Shown: positions 35,914 to 47,236 of the stretch, piece by piece | How positions within the stretch are numbered: position 1 is the stretch's first letter | How the letters are laid out: each line of letters starts with the position of its first letter | Source of the DNA: Geomonas silvestris | Lineage (GTDB): Bacteria; Desulfobacterota; Desulfuromonadia; Geobacterales; Geobacteraceae | Reading direction: 5' to 3' | Assembly (NCBI RefSeq): GCF_014193515.1 | Contig: NZ_BLXX01000004.1 | Location: forward strand, 297,586-361,585 | DNA: 64,000 bases | Notes under the pieces: generated by a model | What the model saw: only the letters and a program-made list of their open reading frames with translations | What the model was told of the DNA's origin: nothing | Databases searched by the model: none | Translations under genes and position numbers: made by a program

Positions 35914-36068
35914 CCCAGCCACTTCAATCTTTCCGTTTACACAGGGCAGCTCTGCGGCGCCTCGCGCTAAAGCCCCGGAAAACCGTCCGCAGCACAAATC
36001 GGCACTGTTATTGCTAGATTGGACCGTCATTCGCTCGCAGGAACACTACCCCCAAAAGGTTGCATCAC

Positions 36069-39000
36069 ATGAAAACTACCGGATTACCCAAGAAGCAGGG
36101 GATGTACGATCCCCAGTTCGAGCACGACGCCTGCGGCGTCGGCTTCGTCACCAACATCAAGGGGAAAAAATCCCACGAGATCGTCCAGCAGGCCATCACG
36201 GTCCTCGCCAACCTCGACCACCGCGGCGCGGTGGGGAGCGAGCACAACACCGGCGACGGCGCGGGTATCCTGCTCCAGATGCCGGACGCCTTCTTCCGCA
36301 AGGTCTGCCCCGAGCTCGGCATCGAGCTGCCGGCTGCCGGCGAGTACGGCGTCGCCATGCTCTTCACCTCGGCCGACGCCACCGAGCGCAGCGCCGCGAA
36401 ACACATCTTCCACCGCATCATCACCGAAGAAGCGGTGGAGGTGATCGGCTGGCGCGAAGTCCCCACCGACAACTCGCTTCTGGGCGACACCGCGAAGGCC
36501 GGCGAGCCGCTCATCCGCCAGATCTTCTTCAAGCGCCCGGCCTCCTGCGCCGACGAGGACGCCTTCAACCGCAAGCTCTACGTGGTGAAGCAGCGCGCCC
36601 TGCACGAGATCCGCGACAAGGGTGTCGATCCCTACTGGTACTTCCCCAGCATGTCGACCCGCACCATCGTCTACAAAGGGATGCTGATGCCGGCGCAGCT
36701 GGACCAGTACTACCCGGACCTCAAGGATGAGGCTGTCGAGTCCGCGATCGCCGTGGTGCATTCGCGCTTCTCCACCAACACCTTCCCGAGTTGGGACCGC
36801 GCCCACCCCTACCACTACCTCGCCCACAACGGCGAGATCAATACCCTGAGGGGCAACGTGAACTGGATGCACGCCCGCCAGTCCATGTTCTCCAGTGAAC
36901 TCTTCGGCGACGACATCAAGAAGCTCTTGCCGGTGATCGACAACAACGGCTCCGACTCGGCGATGTTCGACAACTGCCTCGAGCTCCTGGTGAAGTCCGG
37001 CCGCTCGCTCCCGCACGCCATGATGATGATGGTCCCGGAGCCCTGGGAAAACCACGAGGGGATGGGGAAGGACAAGCGCGCCTTCTACGAGTACCACTCC
37101 TGCCTCATGGAGCCCTGGGACGGCCCGGCCGCGCTCACCTTCACCGACGGTCGGATCATCGGTGCCATCCTGGACCGTAACGGCCTCAGACCCTGCCGCT
37201 ACTACCTGACCGACGACGACCTGGTCATCATGGCCTCCGAGGCCGGCGTCCTCCAGGTCCCCCCCGCAAAGGTGATCAGGAAGGGTCGCCTGCAGCCGGG
37301 CAAGATGTTCCTGGTCGACACCGAGCAGGGTCGCATCGTCTCGGACGAGGAGATCAAGAACGAGCTGGCCACCTCCAAGCCGTACGCGGACTGGGTCAAG
37401 GTGAACCACACGCTGCTGGCGGACCTCCCCGGTGCCGGCAAACCCGCGCCCCTCGAGCCCTCCACCCTCGTGCAGCGCCAGAAGGCATTCGGCTACACCT
37501 TCGAGGACCAGGAGACCATCATCGGCCCGATGGCTACCGACGGCATCCAGCCTCTGGGCTCCATGGGAACCGATACCCCGCTTGCGGTCCTCTCCGAGAA
37601 GCCGCAGCTCCTCTACAGCTACTTCAAGCAGCTCTTCGCCCAGGTGACCAACCCGCCGATCGACCCGATCCGCGAGGAGATCATCACCGCGACTGCAGTT
37701 CGTATCGGCAGCGAGTCGAACCTCTTGAAGCCCTCGGCCATAAGCGCCCGCGTGATCCGCCTGGAGCACCCGATCCTCACCAACGCCGAGCTCGACAAGC
37801 TGCGTGACCTGAACCAGCCGGGCTTCAAGAGCGCCACCCTGTCGCTCCTCTTCAAGGCCTCCGACGGCGCCGAAGGGATGGAGAAGGCCCTGGAGAGCCT
37901 CTTCAGTACCGCCATCCGCCACATCGAGATGGGGACCACGATCCTCATCCTCTCCGACCGCGGCGTGAACGAGGAGTACGCGGCGATCCCGGCGCTTCTG
38001 GCCTCGGCCGGCCTGCACCACCACCTGATCCGCACCGCGACCCGCACCCACGCCTCGCTCATCCTCGAGTCGGGCGAGCCGCGCGAGGTGCACCACTTCG
38101 CGGTCCTTTTAGGCTACGGCGTCACCGCCATCAACCCCTACCTCGCCTTCGAGAGCATCGAGGACATGATCCGAGAGGGGATGCTCCCCGGCCTCGACTA
38201 CAAGAAGGGGGTCAAGAACTTCCTGAAGGCCTCGGTGAAGGGGATCGTGAAGACCATGGCGAAGATGGGTATCTCCACCATCCAGAGCTACCGCGGTGCC
38301 CAGATCTGCGAGGCGGTCGGCCTGCACGAGTCGCTCATCGAGCGCTACTTCACCTGGACCCCGTCGAGGATCGGCGGCATCGACCTAAACGGCATCGCGG
38401 CCGAGCTCTTGGAGCGCCACCGCAAGGCCTACCCGAAACGGGTACCGGTCGATCCGACGCTGGAGCCGGGTGGCCAGTACGCCTGGCGCCAGGATGGCGA
38501 GGAACACCTCTTCAACCCGCTCACCATCCAGTCGCTGCAGAAGGCGACCCGGACCGACGACTACCAGGAGTACAAGGTCTTCTCCAAGCTCATCGACGAG
38601 CAGAACGAGCAGCTCTACACCCTCAGGGGTCTTCTGGACTTCAACACCGAGATCCGCATCCCGGTCCCCATCGAGGAGGTCGAGTCGGTCGAGGAGATCA
38701 TGAAGCGCTTCAAGACGGGCGCCATGTCCTACGGCTCCATCAGCCAGGAGGCCCACGAGGCCTTGGCCATCGCCATGAACCGCATCGGCGGCCGCTCCAA
38801 CACGGGCGAAGGTGGCGAGGACCCCGAGCGCTTCACCTGGACCAACGAGCTGGGCGACTCCAAGAACTCCGCCATCAAGCAGGTCGCCTCGGGGCGTTTC
38901 GGCGTCACCGCCAACTACCTCACCAACGCAAGCGAGCTGCAGATCAAGCTCGCCCAGGGTGCCAAGCCCGGCGAAGGCGGGGAGCTTCCGGGTCACAAGG

Positions 39001-40652
39001 TGTACCCGTGGGTGGCGAAGACCCGTCACACCACCCCGGGCGTGGGGCTCGTATCGCCCCCGCCGCACCATGACATCTACTCCATCGAGGACCTGGCGGA
39101 GCTGATCCACGACCTGAAAAACGCCAACCGCCGCGCCCGGATCAGCGTCAAGCTGGTCTCCGAGGTAGGGGTCGGCACCATCGCGGCCGGCGTCGCCAAG
39201 GCACACGCCGACGTGGTACTCATCTCCGGGTACGACGGCGGCACCGGCGCCTCGCCGCTCTCCTCGATCAAGCACGCGGGTCTCCCCTGGGAGTTGGGCC
39301 TCGCCGAAACCCACCAGACCCTGGTCCTCAACAACCTCCGCTCCAGGATCATCGTCGAGGTCGACGGCCAGCTGAAGACCGGCCGCGACGTCGCCATCGC
39401 CGCCCTTCTGGGCGCCGAGGAGTTCGGCTTCGCCACCGCGCCGCTCGTCACGCTTGGGTGCGTCATGATGCGCGTCTGCCACTCGAACACCTGCCCGGCA
39501 GGGGTGGCGACCCAGGACCCGGTCCTCAGGGCCAAGTTCGCAGGGAAGCCCGAGTACGTGGTCAACTACATGCGCTTCATCGCGCAGGAAGTCCGCGAGA
39601 TCATGGCCGAGCTCGGCTTCAGGACCTTCAACGAGATGGTGGGCCGCGCGAACCGCCTGGAGCCCAAGCGCGCCATCGCACACTGGAAGGCCCAGGGTCT
39701 CGACTTCTCCAACATCCTCTACCAGCCGAAGCTTGCCATCAACGGGAGCCGCTACTGCGTCGAGGCCCAGGACCACGGCATCGACAAGTCGCTCGACATG
39801 ACGAAGCTGCTCGCTATCTGCAAGCTGGCCATCGAGCGCGGCGAGAAGGTGCGGGCCGACCTCCCCATCACCAACGTGGACCGCGTGGCGGGAACCATCG
39901 TCGGCAACGAGATCACCCGCGCCTACGGGGCCGAAGGGCTCCCCGACGACACGGTACGCCTCAAGTTCCACGGCTCCGCAGGCCAGAGCTTCGGCGCCTT
40001 CGTCCCCAAGGGGATGACCCTGGAACTCACCGGCGACGCCAACGACTACGTCGGCAAGGGGCTTTCCGGCGGCACCATCGTGGTCTACCCGCCGGACGGC
40101 TCGCCGTTCAAGGCCGAGGAGAACATCATCGCCGGCAACGTCGCCTTCTACGGCGCAACGAGCGGCACCGCCTACATAAGCGGCATCGCCGGGGAGCGCT
40201 TCTGCGTGCGTAACTCCGGGGTGAACGCGGTCGTCGAAGGGGTTGGCGACCACGGCTGCGAGTACATGACCGGCGGCATCGTGGTTGTCCTGGGCGAGAC
40301 CGGCCGCAACTTCGCGGCCGGCATGAGCGGCGGCGTCGCCTACGTACTCGACGCCGAAGGTGACTTCAAGAACCGCTGCAACACCGAGATGGTGGCCCTC
40401 GAGCTGCTCACCGAGAAGGACCTGGAGACCTTGAAGGAGATGATCGAGCAGCACGCGAAACGGACCGGCAGCGCCCGGGCCACCAGGATCCTGCACGACT
40501 GGCGCACCGCTGCGCACCACTTCGTGAAGGTCATGCCGAAGGACTACAAGCGCGTCTTGCAGGCGATCGAGCGTGCCGAGGCGGCCGGACTCTCCGGCGA
40601 CGCGGCCCTCGAGGCGGCCTTCGCCGAGAACGCGGCGGTCGGGGCACACTAA
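36069..40652 (+). CDS. gltB: Glutamate synthase, large (alpha) subunit
   Basis: 1527 residues from ATG at 36069 (AAAAGG nine bases upstream); a TTG three codons earlier is less likely. The class II amidotransferase domain starts after a short propeptide, with catalytic Cys22 in HDACGVGF, which must become N-terminal by cleavage. The central and FMN-binding domains follow ([42 protein letters not shown]), with the [3Fe-4S] cluster Cys in [15 protein letters not shown]. The C-terminal GXGXG beta-helix repeats are intact. The enzyme makes two glutamate from glutamine and 2-oxoglutarate in the cytoplasm, taking electrons from GltD, encoded 137 bases downstream. Full family length. Confidence 0.98.
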   Translation: MKTTGLPKKQGMYDPQFEHDACGVGFVTNIKGKKSHEIVQQAITVLANLDHRGAVGSEHNTGDGAGILLQMPDAFFRKVCPELGIELPAAGEYGVAMLFTSADATERSAAKHIFHRIITEEAVEVIGWREVPTDNSLLGDTAKAGEPLIRQIFFKRPASCADEDAFNRKLYVVKQRALHEIRDKGVDPYWYFPSMSTRTIVYKGMLMPAQLDQYYPDLKDEAVESAIAVVHSRFSTNTFPSWDRAHPYHYLAHNGEINTLRGNVNWMHARQSMFSSELFGDDIKKLLPVIDNNGSDSAMFDNCLELLVKSGRSLPHAMMMMVPEPWENHEGMGKDKRAFYEYHSCLMEPWDGPAALTFTDGRIIGAILDRNGLRPCRYYLTDDDLVIMASEAGVLQVPPAKVIRKGRLQPGKMFLVDTEQGRIVSDEEIKNELATSKPYADWVKVNHTLLADLPGAGKPAPLEPSTLVQRQKAFGYTFEDQETIIGPMATDGIQPLGSMGTDTPLAVLSEKPQLLYSYFKQLFAQVTNPPIDPIREEIITATAVRIGSESNLLKPSAISARVIRLEHPILTNAELDKLRDLNQPGFKSATLSLLFKASDGAEGMEKALESLFSTAIRHIEMGTTILILSDRGVNEEYAAIPALLASAGLHHHLIRTATRTHASLILESGEPREVHHFAVLLGYGVTAINPYLAFESIEDMIREGMLPGLDYKKGVKNFLKASVKGIVKTMAKMGISTIQSYRGAQICEAVGLHESLIERYFTWTPSRIGGIDLNGIAAELLERHRKAYPKRVPVDPTLEPGGQYAWRQDGEEHLFNPLTIQSLQKATRTDDYQEYKVFSKLIDEQNEQLYTLRGLLDFNTEIRIPVPIEEVESVEEIMKRFKTGAMSYGSISQEAHEALAIAMNRIGGRSNTGEGGEDPERFTWTNELGDSKNSAIKQVASGRFGVTANYLTNASELQIKLAQGAKPGEGGELPGHKVYPWVAKTRHTTPGVGLVSPPPHHDIYSIEDLAELIHDLKNANRRARISVKLVSEVGVGTIAAGVAKAHADVVLISGYDGGTGASPLSSIKHAGLPWELGLAETHQTLVLNNLRSRIIVEVDGQLKTGRDVAIAALLGAEEFGFATAPLVTLGCVMMRVCHSNTCPAGVATQDPVLRAKFAGKPEYVVNYMRFIAQEVREIMAELGFRTFNEMVGRANRLEPKRAIAHWKAQGLDFSNILYQPKLAINGSRYCVEAQDHGIDKSLDMTKLLAICKLAIERGEKVRADLPITNVDRVAGTIVGNEITRAYGAEGLPDDTVRLKFHGSAGQSFGAFVPKGMTLELTGDANDYVGKGLSGGTIVVYPPDGSPFKAEENIIAGNVAFYGATSGTAYISGIAGERFCVRNSGVNAVVEGVGDHGCEYMTGGIVVVLGETGRNFAAGMSGGVAYVLDAEGDFKNRCNTEMVALELLTEKDLETLKEMIEQHAKRTGSARATRILHDWRTAAHHFVKVMPKDYKRVLQAIERAEAAGLSGDAALEAAFAENAAVGAH

Positions 40653-40789
40653 AAAGGCAGGTTGAGGTTAAGAAAAAACCTCGACGGGATTCTGATCACA
40701 CTAAGAGGCAGGCAAGGAGAAGGTTGGGGGTTCCAGAAGTTCCCTCAACCGTAACCTCGACCTCGCCTCGATTTAATAGGATTTGAGCT

Positions 40790-42271
<1,482 letters not shown>

Positions 42272-42316
42272 GGCACGGAAGCTTCCGTAAGATACGCCAG
42301 ACTTTCCGGCAATGAA

Positions 42317-42357
42317 AAGGCCCTCCAGATCGCGCAGATCGGAGGGCCTTTTTTTGC
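42317..42357 (+). terminator. Intrinsic terminator of gltBD
   Basis: A perfect 10-bp outer stem (AAGGCCCTCC 42317-42326 with GGAGGGCCTT 42341-42350) plus inner AGATC pairing is followed by seven T. Confidence 0.92.
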
Positions 42358-42380
42358 GGATAAAGCCGGGAGTTCGTCGC

Positions 42381-42467
42381 TGCGTCCACAAAGCGCTGCC
42401 CCCGCCCCACGTCCCCTCCTTTGCAAGAGGAGGGACAGGGTGGATTCGGTTTTCCCTGCAACAAAGG
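42381..42467. repeat. Dispersed palindromic repeat, copy C
   Basis: GTCCACAAAGCG, a C-rich stretch, then CACGTCCCCTCCTTTGCAAG and GAGGAGGGACAGGGTGGATT. It is about 80 % identical by eye to copy E (42615-42700) over some 85 bases, and to copy F at 57262-57318. Confidence 0.75.
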
Positions 42468-42512
42468 CGAATCCCCCCTCGCCCCCCTTTTCCAAAGGGG
42501 GGAACGTAGCGC
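42468..42512. repeat. Dispersed palindromic repeat, copy D (short, diverged)
   Basis: CGCCCCCCTTTTCCAAAGGG then GGGAACGTAGCGC is a clean palindrome centred on TTTTCCAAA, lying between copies C and E. Confidence 0.55.
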
Positions 42513-42614
42513 ACTGTTACCGACTGAAGATCACCCTTTCGGGATATCCCAGAAGGACCTACCAGTAGATTGCGCCTGCTGTTTTGCCTCCGGACTCAGA
42601 GGGAATCAGAAATA

Positions 42615-42700
42615 TGCCGTCCACAAAGCGACGCCCCCGCCCCCCCACGTCCCCTCCTTTGCGAAGGAGGGACAGGGAGGATTTGACTTCGGCAACAAAA
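42615..42700. repeat. Dispersed palindromic repeat, copy E
   Basis: Direct repeat of copy C, including GTCCACAAAGCG, CACGTCCCCTCCTTTGCGAA and GGAGGGACAGGGAGGATT. The interval from gltD to the EIIA-like gene is almost entirely repeat sequence with no gene. Confidence 0.75.
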
Positions 42701-42735
42701 AAGGACCGCCGCAAGCGATTGCGAGGGTCCTTTAG
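42698..42735 (-). terminator. Intrinsic terminator of the mgtA/EIIA-like operon
   Basis: AAAGGACC (42700-42707) pairs with GGTCCTTT (42726-42733), with an inner CGCAA/TTGCG stem, and a U-run on the minus strand. It is about 35 bases past the EIIA-like stop. Confidence 0.75.
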
Positions 42736-42768
42736 TTTGTGCCGCCGGAAGTCAGGCTGCCGGTAACG

Positions 42769-43557
42769 CTACTTCTTCCCCGAGGTCTTCAGCGCCAGGC
42801 AGTCGATGAGCAGCCGCTCGCCGGTGAAGGAGGCGTCCTTTCGCTTCACGATGCGCCAGCCGCCGGTGTTGAAGGCGCTGTGCGTGGTGACCTCCTCGGC
42901 CAGCCCCGAGAGCCCCTCCAGGTGTTCCACCAGCCCCTGGTCGTGCCCGAGCACCACCGGCTTGAACCCCTTCCCCACGATGATCGTGATCGGCTCGACG
43001 ATCAGGTTGGCGAGATCGTAGGGGGTCGGCTCCACCGGGGCCACCTTCCCCTGCAGCCGGATCATCCTGGCCCGCGAGTCGGGCCCGACGGTCCCCTTGG
43101 TGGTGGAGATCAGGTCGAGCAGGTGGTCGCGGATGTCGTTCAGGCTGTCGGCCGAATCGAGCTTCTCCACCGGGTAGATCTCGAGCGCCTTGGCGAGCAG
43201 CGAAACCTCCCTTAAGTAGTTGCTGCGCTGGTTCTCGGGGACCAGGTACATGGCGATGATCTTCACCGGTCGGCCGTCCGGGGCGCCGTAGGCGATCCCC
43301 TTGGGACTCCAGCCGACCACGCAGATGAGGTCCTCGTCGAAGGCGACGCGCGCGTCCGGGCAGGCCCACCCCTTCCCCAGCGAGGTCCGCGAGGACTCCT
43401 CACGGGCGAGGATCAGGCCGGCTATGTCGGTATCGGGAGGGAGCGAGGGTACCGCCTCCAGGATGTGGGCCAGGAAGCGGAGGGAATCCTCCTTGTCGTA
43501 GTCCTCGGGAATCTCGAGAAGACGTCCTTCCTGCAGGGCATCGAGCAAGCTGTCCAT
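42769..43557 (-). CDS. PTS EIIA(Ntr)-like regulatory protein without the active His
   Basis: 262 residues. ATG at 43557 is two bases after the ATPase stop, and its ribosome-binding site GGAGGTG lies in the last ATPase codons, so the two are translationally coupled. Residues about 5-145 follow the EIIA type-2 fold. The phosphorylation-site segment reads LGKGWACPDAR (Asp68), where active EIIA proteins have an IAIPH-type His, so phosphotransfer is unlikely. Residues 150-262 are an extension of unknown fold (IVEPITIIVGKGFKPVVLGH). Known EIIA(Ntr) proteins modulate potassium transport in enterobacteria. Coupling to an Mg2+ ATPase suggests a regulatory subunit, which is inference. Confidence 0.78.
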   Translation of the reverse strand: MDSLLDALQEGRLLEIPEDYDKEDSLRFLAHILEAVPSLPPDTDIAGLILAREESSRTSLGKGWACPDARVAFDEDLICVVGWSPKGIAYGAPDGRPVKIIAMYLVPENQRSNYLREVSLLAKALEIYPVEKLDSADSLNDIRDHLLDLISTTKGTVGPDSRARMIRLQGKVAPVEPTPYDLANLIVEPITIIVGKGFKPVVLGHDQGLVEHLEGLSGLAEEVTTHSAFNTGGWRIVKRKDASFTGERLLIDCLALKTSGKK

Positions 43558-43559
43558 AA

Positions 43560-46226
43560 TCAGTCACCTCCAAAACGGTTGAAGAACCAGGTCTTCACAA
43601 AGTGGGTAATAAGCGAATAGCTGAGCAGGAACCCGACGATCCAGACCCAGTATACCGCCGGAAGCGCCACCAGGCCGAGCGCCGCGGCAAACGGGGAGTA
43701 CGGCAGCCAGGCGCCCACCCCCATGATGGCCAGGGTGGTCAGCGTCATCGGCACCGAGGCGCTGGAGCCGAAGAACGGGATGCGCCGGGTGCGGATGATG
43801 TGCACGATGAGCGTCTGGGTCAAGAGCGACTCCACGAACCAGCCGGTCTGGAACAGGTGCGCAAGCCCCTCCTTGGTGGCGGCCGTCGCCCCCGGCGCGT
43901 TGTAGGCGCTGCAGGCGAAGAAGTACCACATAAGCGCGAAGGTCGCGTAGTCGAAGAGTGAGCTGATCGGTCCCACGCAGATCATGAAGCGCTTGATGTT
44001 CTCGATGTTCCACTTAAGCGGCTTCGCCACCAGCTCTTCGTCGACCCGGTCGGTCGGGATCCCGGTCTGCGAGAAGTCGTAGAGCAGGTTGTTGGTCAGG
44101 ATCTGGATCGGCAGCATGGGGAGGAAGGGGAGCAGGTAGCTCGCGCCCAGCACCGAGAACATGTTGCCGAAGTTGGAGGAGGCCCCCATCCTGATGTACT
44201 TGACGATGTTGGCGAAGACGCGCCGCCCCTCCATGATCCCCTCTTCCAGGACCAGGAGGCTCTTTTCCAGAAGGACGATGTCCGCGGTCTCCTTGGCGAC
44301 GTCGACACCCGAGTCCACCGAGATCCCGACGTCGGCGGCCTTAAGCGCCGGCGCGTCGTTGATGCCGTCGCCAAGGAAGCCGACCACGTGCCCCGAGCCG
44401 CGCAGCGAGCGGACGATCTGCTCCTTCTGGGCCGGGCTCAGTTTCACGAAGACATCCACGTCCTGGACCACCTGGTCGAACTCGCTCCCCGAGAGCCGGG
44501 AGAGATCGGCGCCGGTCAGCATCCGGTCCGCCTTGAGCCCCACGTTGGTGCAGACGCGCTGGGTCACCAGGCCGTTGTCGCCGGTTAAGACCTTGACGCG
44601 GACCCCTGCCTGCTGCAAGAGCCCCAGCGCCTCGCTCGCCTGCGCCTTGGGGGGATCGAAGAAGGCCACGAAGCCTAAAAGCACCATCTTCGACTCGTCC
44701 TCGACGCTGAACGAGGTCTTCTGGCGCGGGAACTCGCGGTAGGCGATGGCCAGGACCCGGAATCCCTCGCGGTTCTCGCGCTCCACCTCTTCGAAGAGGT
44801 TGTTGCGGATCATCTCGAAGAGCGGGAAGACCTCCTCGCCGTTTTGGTAGTGGCTGCAGCACTCGTAGATCTCTTCCACCGCCCCCTTGCAGATGAGCAC
44901 GTGGTCTCCCTCGTAGTCGACGACCACGGACATGCGGCGCCTCTGGAAATCGAAGGGGAGCTCGTCCACCAGGCGGCAGTACTCCACGTTCAGCTCGGTG
45001 TGGTCCATGATGGCGCGGTCGATCAGGTTCCTTAAGCCCGTCTGGTAGTAGCTGTTCAGGTAGGCGTAGGTGAGGACGTCCTCGTCGGTGCGCCCGGTGA
45101 TGTCCACGTACTTCTCCAGGACGACCTTGTCCTGGGTGAGCGTGCCGGTCTTGTCGGTGCACAGGATGTCGATGGCACCGAAGTTCTGGATGGAGGGGAG
45201 CCTCTTGATGATCACCTTCTTGGCCGCCATGGTGAGCGCGCCCTTGGCGAGGTTCACCGTGACGATCATCGGAAGCATCTCGGGGGTGAGGCCGACCGCG
45301 ATGGAGAGGCTGAAAAGCAGCGCCTCGAGCCAGTCTCCCTTGCTGATCCCGACGATCAGGAAGACCGCCGAGGTCATCACCAGCATGAAGCGGATCATGA
45401 GCCAGGTGAAGGAGCGGGTCCCCTTGTCGAAGCTGGTCTCTTCGGCGCGCTCGGCGAGCGAGGCGGAGATGGAGCCGAACAGGGTGCGCATGCCGGTGTT
45501 GATGACCACCGCGCGGGCCGTGCCGCTGTTCACGCTGGAGCCCAGGTAACAGGCGTTGGGGAGCTCCCAGGCGCTGTGGTCGGTCTCGTGCCCCTTCTCG
45601 GCGTGCGCGCTCTTCTCGACCGGCATCGACTCCCCGGTGAGTGCGGACTGGCTGACGAAGAAGTCTTTCGCCGACAAGAGGCGGACGTCCGCGGGGATCA
45701 CCGAGCCGGCGAAGAGGAGCACGATGTCTCCGGGCACCACCTCGGAGATGCGCACCTCGATCTCCTTGCCGTCTCTGACCACCAGGGTGCGCGACTGCAC
45801 CCTTTTCCCCAGGGATTCCACCGCGCTGCTCGAGCGGCGGTCCAGGATGAAGGAGAGCCCCACCGACAAAAGGATCATCGCCCCGACCACGAGCGCACTC
45901 TTCAGGTCGCCCATCACCCCGGAGATCGCCGCGATCACCAAAAGCTGGATGACCAGCGGGCTCCTGGAGCGCTCCAGGAGGTCGGCCACGATACCCAGCC
46001 TCTTGGCGTGGGCCAGCTCGTTGGGACCGAACTCGCCCAGCCGCTTTTCGGCCTCCTCGCTGGAGAGACCTTCCTTGGCCTTGCTGTCGAGTTCCTTAAG
46101 CGCGTCGCGCACCGAGATCGAGCAGAGCTCGACCAGGCGGCGCTCGCTTTGTCCTTGAGAAGCGGTTTTACTTGCGGTCGGTGCCCCGGCGGAACGGCCG
46201 GTTAGCATGCTGGAAAACATGAACAT
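43560..46226 (-). CDS. mgtA: Magnesium-translocating P-type ATPase, MgtA/MgtB type
   Basis: 888 residues. ATG at 46226 has AAGGAG eight bases upstream; the frame stays open further without such a site. P-type features in order: actuator loop SALTGESMPVEKS, membrane helix 4 with VGLTPEMLP, phosphorylation site CTDKTGTLTQDKV, nucleotide domain (FDFQRRRMSVVV, ICKGAVEE), hinge FLGDGINDAPALKAADVGIS, then the C-terminal helices (NNLLYDFSQTGIPTDRVD). The VGLTPEMLPMIV and YDFSQ motifs mark the P3B Mg2+ importer group. It moves Mg2+ into the cytoplasm at the cost of ATP. An M-box riboswitch with a terminator lies upstream, so expression should rise when Mg2+ is low. Confidence 0.96.
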   Translation of the reverse strand: MFMFSSMLTGRSAGAPTASKTASQGQSERRLVELCSISVRDALKELDSKAKEGLSSEEAEKRLGEFGPNELAHAKRLGIVADLLERSRSPLVIQLLVIAAISGVMGDLKSALVVGAMILLSVGLSFILDRRSSSAVESLGKRVQSRTLVVRDGKEIEVRISEVVPGDIVLLFAGSVIPADVRLLSAKDFFVSQSALTGESMPVEKSAHAEKGHETDHSAWELPNACYLGSSVNSGTARAVVINTGMRTLFGSISASLAERAEETSFDKGTRSFTWLMIRFMLVMTSAVFLIVGISKGDWLEALLFSLSIAVGLTPEMLPMIVTVNLAKGALTMAAKKVIIKRLPSIQNFGAIDILCTDKTGTLTQDKVVLEKYVDITGRTDEDVLTYAYLNSYYQTGLRNLIDRAIMDHTELNVEYCRLVDELPFDFQRRRMSVVVDYEGDHVLICKGAVEEIYECCSHYQNGEEVFPLFEMIRNNLFEEVERENREGFRVLAIAYREFPRQKTSFSVEDESKMVLLGFVAFFDPPKAQASEALGLLQQAGVRVKVLTGDNGLVTQRVCTNVGLKADRMLTGADLSRLSGSEFDQVVQDVDVFVKLSPAQKEQIVRSLRGSGHVVGFLGDGINDAPALKAADVGISVDSGVDVAKETADIVLLEKSLLVLEEGIMEGRRVFANIVKYIRMGASSNFGNMFSVLGASYLLPFLPMLPIQILTNNLLYDFSQTGIPTDRVDEELVAKPLKWNIENIKRFMICVGPISSLFDYATFALMWYFFACSAYNAPGATAATKEGLAHLFQTGWFVESLLTQTLIVHIIRTRRIPFFGSSASVPMTLTTLAIMGVGAWLPYSPFAAALGLVALPAVYWVWIVGFLLSYSLITHFVKTWFFNRFGGD

Positions 46227-46623
46227 CTGAAACTCTCCTTCAACTGCAACGAGTTCGTGCAGGCGGCAACGCTGCCGGGTGAACCGGGCGGCGGCCGCGG
46301 ACACTGCCGGTAAAACAGGACGCAGTCCGGACGCAGCGGTCCATAAAGGACCTGACGCCCAAGCGGCGCGCCTGTTGGGCAGAGGATCTGCGCAAGGCTC
46401 GAACCGATGGCTGAATCTGTACAGAAGGGGGAGTTACTTATAGGCTAGAAACTCCCTGCATCTATTGGGTCCCGTTCCGGAAAACGGCAACCGTCAAAGC
46501 GTGCAGGAAGAGAGGGGGCTTTGAGGGGGTTACCGCCAGAGGAACGGGATGGGTAACGGATATTCGCTACTATGACTGTCCAATGTGTAGAACCACCACC
46601 TTTTCTTTTCGACGTAAACGGCA
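46227..46623. other. Leader between riboswitch terminator and mgtA
   Basis: About 400 bases without a convincing gene. It is the 5' leader of mgtA after the attenuator. It may contain further structure or a short leader ORF, but none has both a ribosome-binding site and a recognisable product. Confidence 0.45.
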
Positions 46624-46654
46624 ACAAAAAAGGCCGCGGGGGAACCGCGGCCTT
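46624..46654 (-). terminator. Expression-platform terminator of the M-box riboswitch
   Basis: A perfect 10-bp stem (AAGGCCGCGG 46630-46639 with CCGCGGCCTT 46645-46654) and six A on the plus strand (a U-run in the minus transcript). It lies about 50 bases after the aptamer and before mgtA, the position of a transcription attenuator. Confidence 0.9.
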
Positions 46655-46702
46655 GGTCTGCCGAAATCCGATTCCCCACTCGTAGTTTTTTCAGCAGTGC
46701 AC

Positions 46703-46832
46703 AACGTAGGTCCCGAGGGACCAGCTACCTTAAGTAGAGCCTTAAGCCGGCAATACCTGGTCTACCCATTGGCGTCTTTCGACGTTTCCGGGCAGTAGCC
46801 TGTGTTTGTGCAAACGCCTCATGCTAACGAGG
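46703..46832 (-). promoter_or_regulatory. M-box (ykoK) magnesium riboswitch
   Basis: Read on the minus strand, the sequence has the conserved M-box blocks in order: CGTTAGCATGAGGCG, then GGCTACTGCCCGGAAA, AAAGACGCCAATGGGT, GTATTGCCGGCTTAAGGCTC and CTACG at the 3' end. The AGACGCCAATGGGT block is diagnostic of Rfam RF00380. In this RNA class Mg2+ binding compacts three helices and favours the downstream terminator, stopping transcription of Mg2+ importer genes. The controlled genes here are mgtA and the EIIA-like gene. The aptamer ends are given to within a few bases. Confidence 0.93.
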
Positions 46833-47236
46833 AACGTTACTGCCGGCCGAGGCCGGCTTACTTTTCTGTAAGTGCCGGTCCATCTTCAGGAAAATGGACC
46901 GACCACCTGTTTGTGTAACAGATTCGGGAGCCGATTGCAAGCTCTTTCATTATGATTTTTCCCAGCCTCCCCGTACAGTTGCCGGCTGCCGGGCGCCCCG
47001 TCCGGGGGAGCGCACGCCGGGCAGCCGCGGACCTGCAGAGAGATCGGAGCGCGGCGGCAGGAGCTGAAGGTACATGTTCCGCGGGCCTCCGCCTTGCCAA
47101 GGAGGTACGCTCAGCGGGCACAAAAGCGACCATCCCATGTACTTTGCCCCTGATTGCTGGTATAGTGCGACCTTGCCGGCTGCTTGAAGGCCGCGTTTTC
47201 GTTCACCGGTCGCTTGTCCCTCGACAGGAACTCCCC
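46833..47236. other. Divergent promoter region between mgtA riboswitch and sensor kinase
   Basis: About 400 bases. The riboswitch promoter (leftward) and the kinase promoter (rightward) should both lie here. An in-frame extension of the kinase frame back to 46952 has no good start signal and is not taken as coding. Confidence 0.4.

Larger units (their letters stand above)
35547..36068. other. Repeat-bearing intergenic region upstream of gltB
   Basis: No gene supported. It contains dispersed repeat copy B (35675-35712), a two-unit 21-base direct repeat (35790-35824), and a short palindrome (35898-35913). The gltB promoter should lie in the last ~150 bases. Confidence 0.5.

Noticed and set aside
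46952..47236. N-terminal extension of the PAS kinase frame
   Set aside because: No start signal, and composition is unlike a sensor domain. ATG at 47237 has a ribosome-binding site and begins the PAS-like part.
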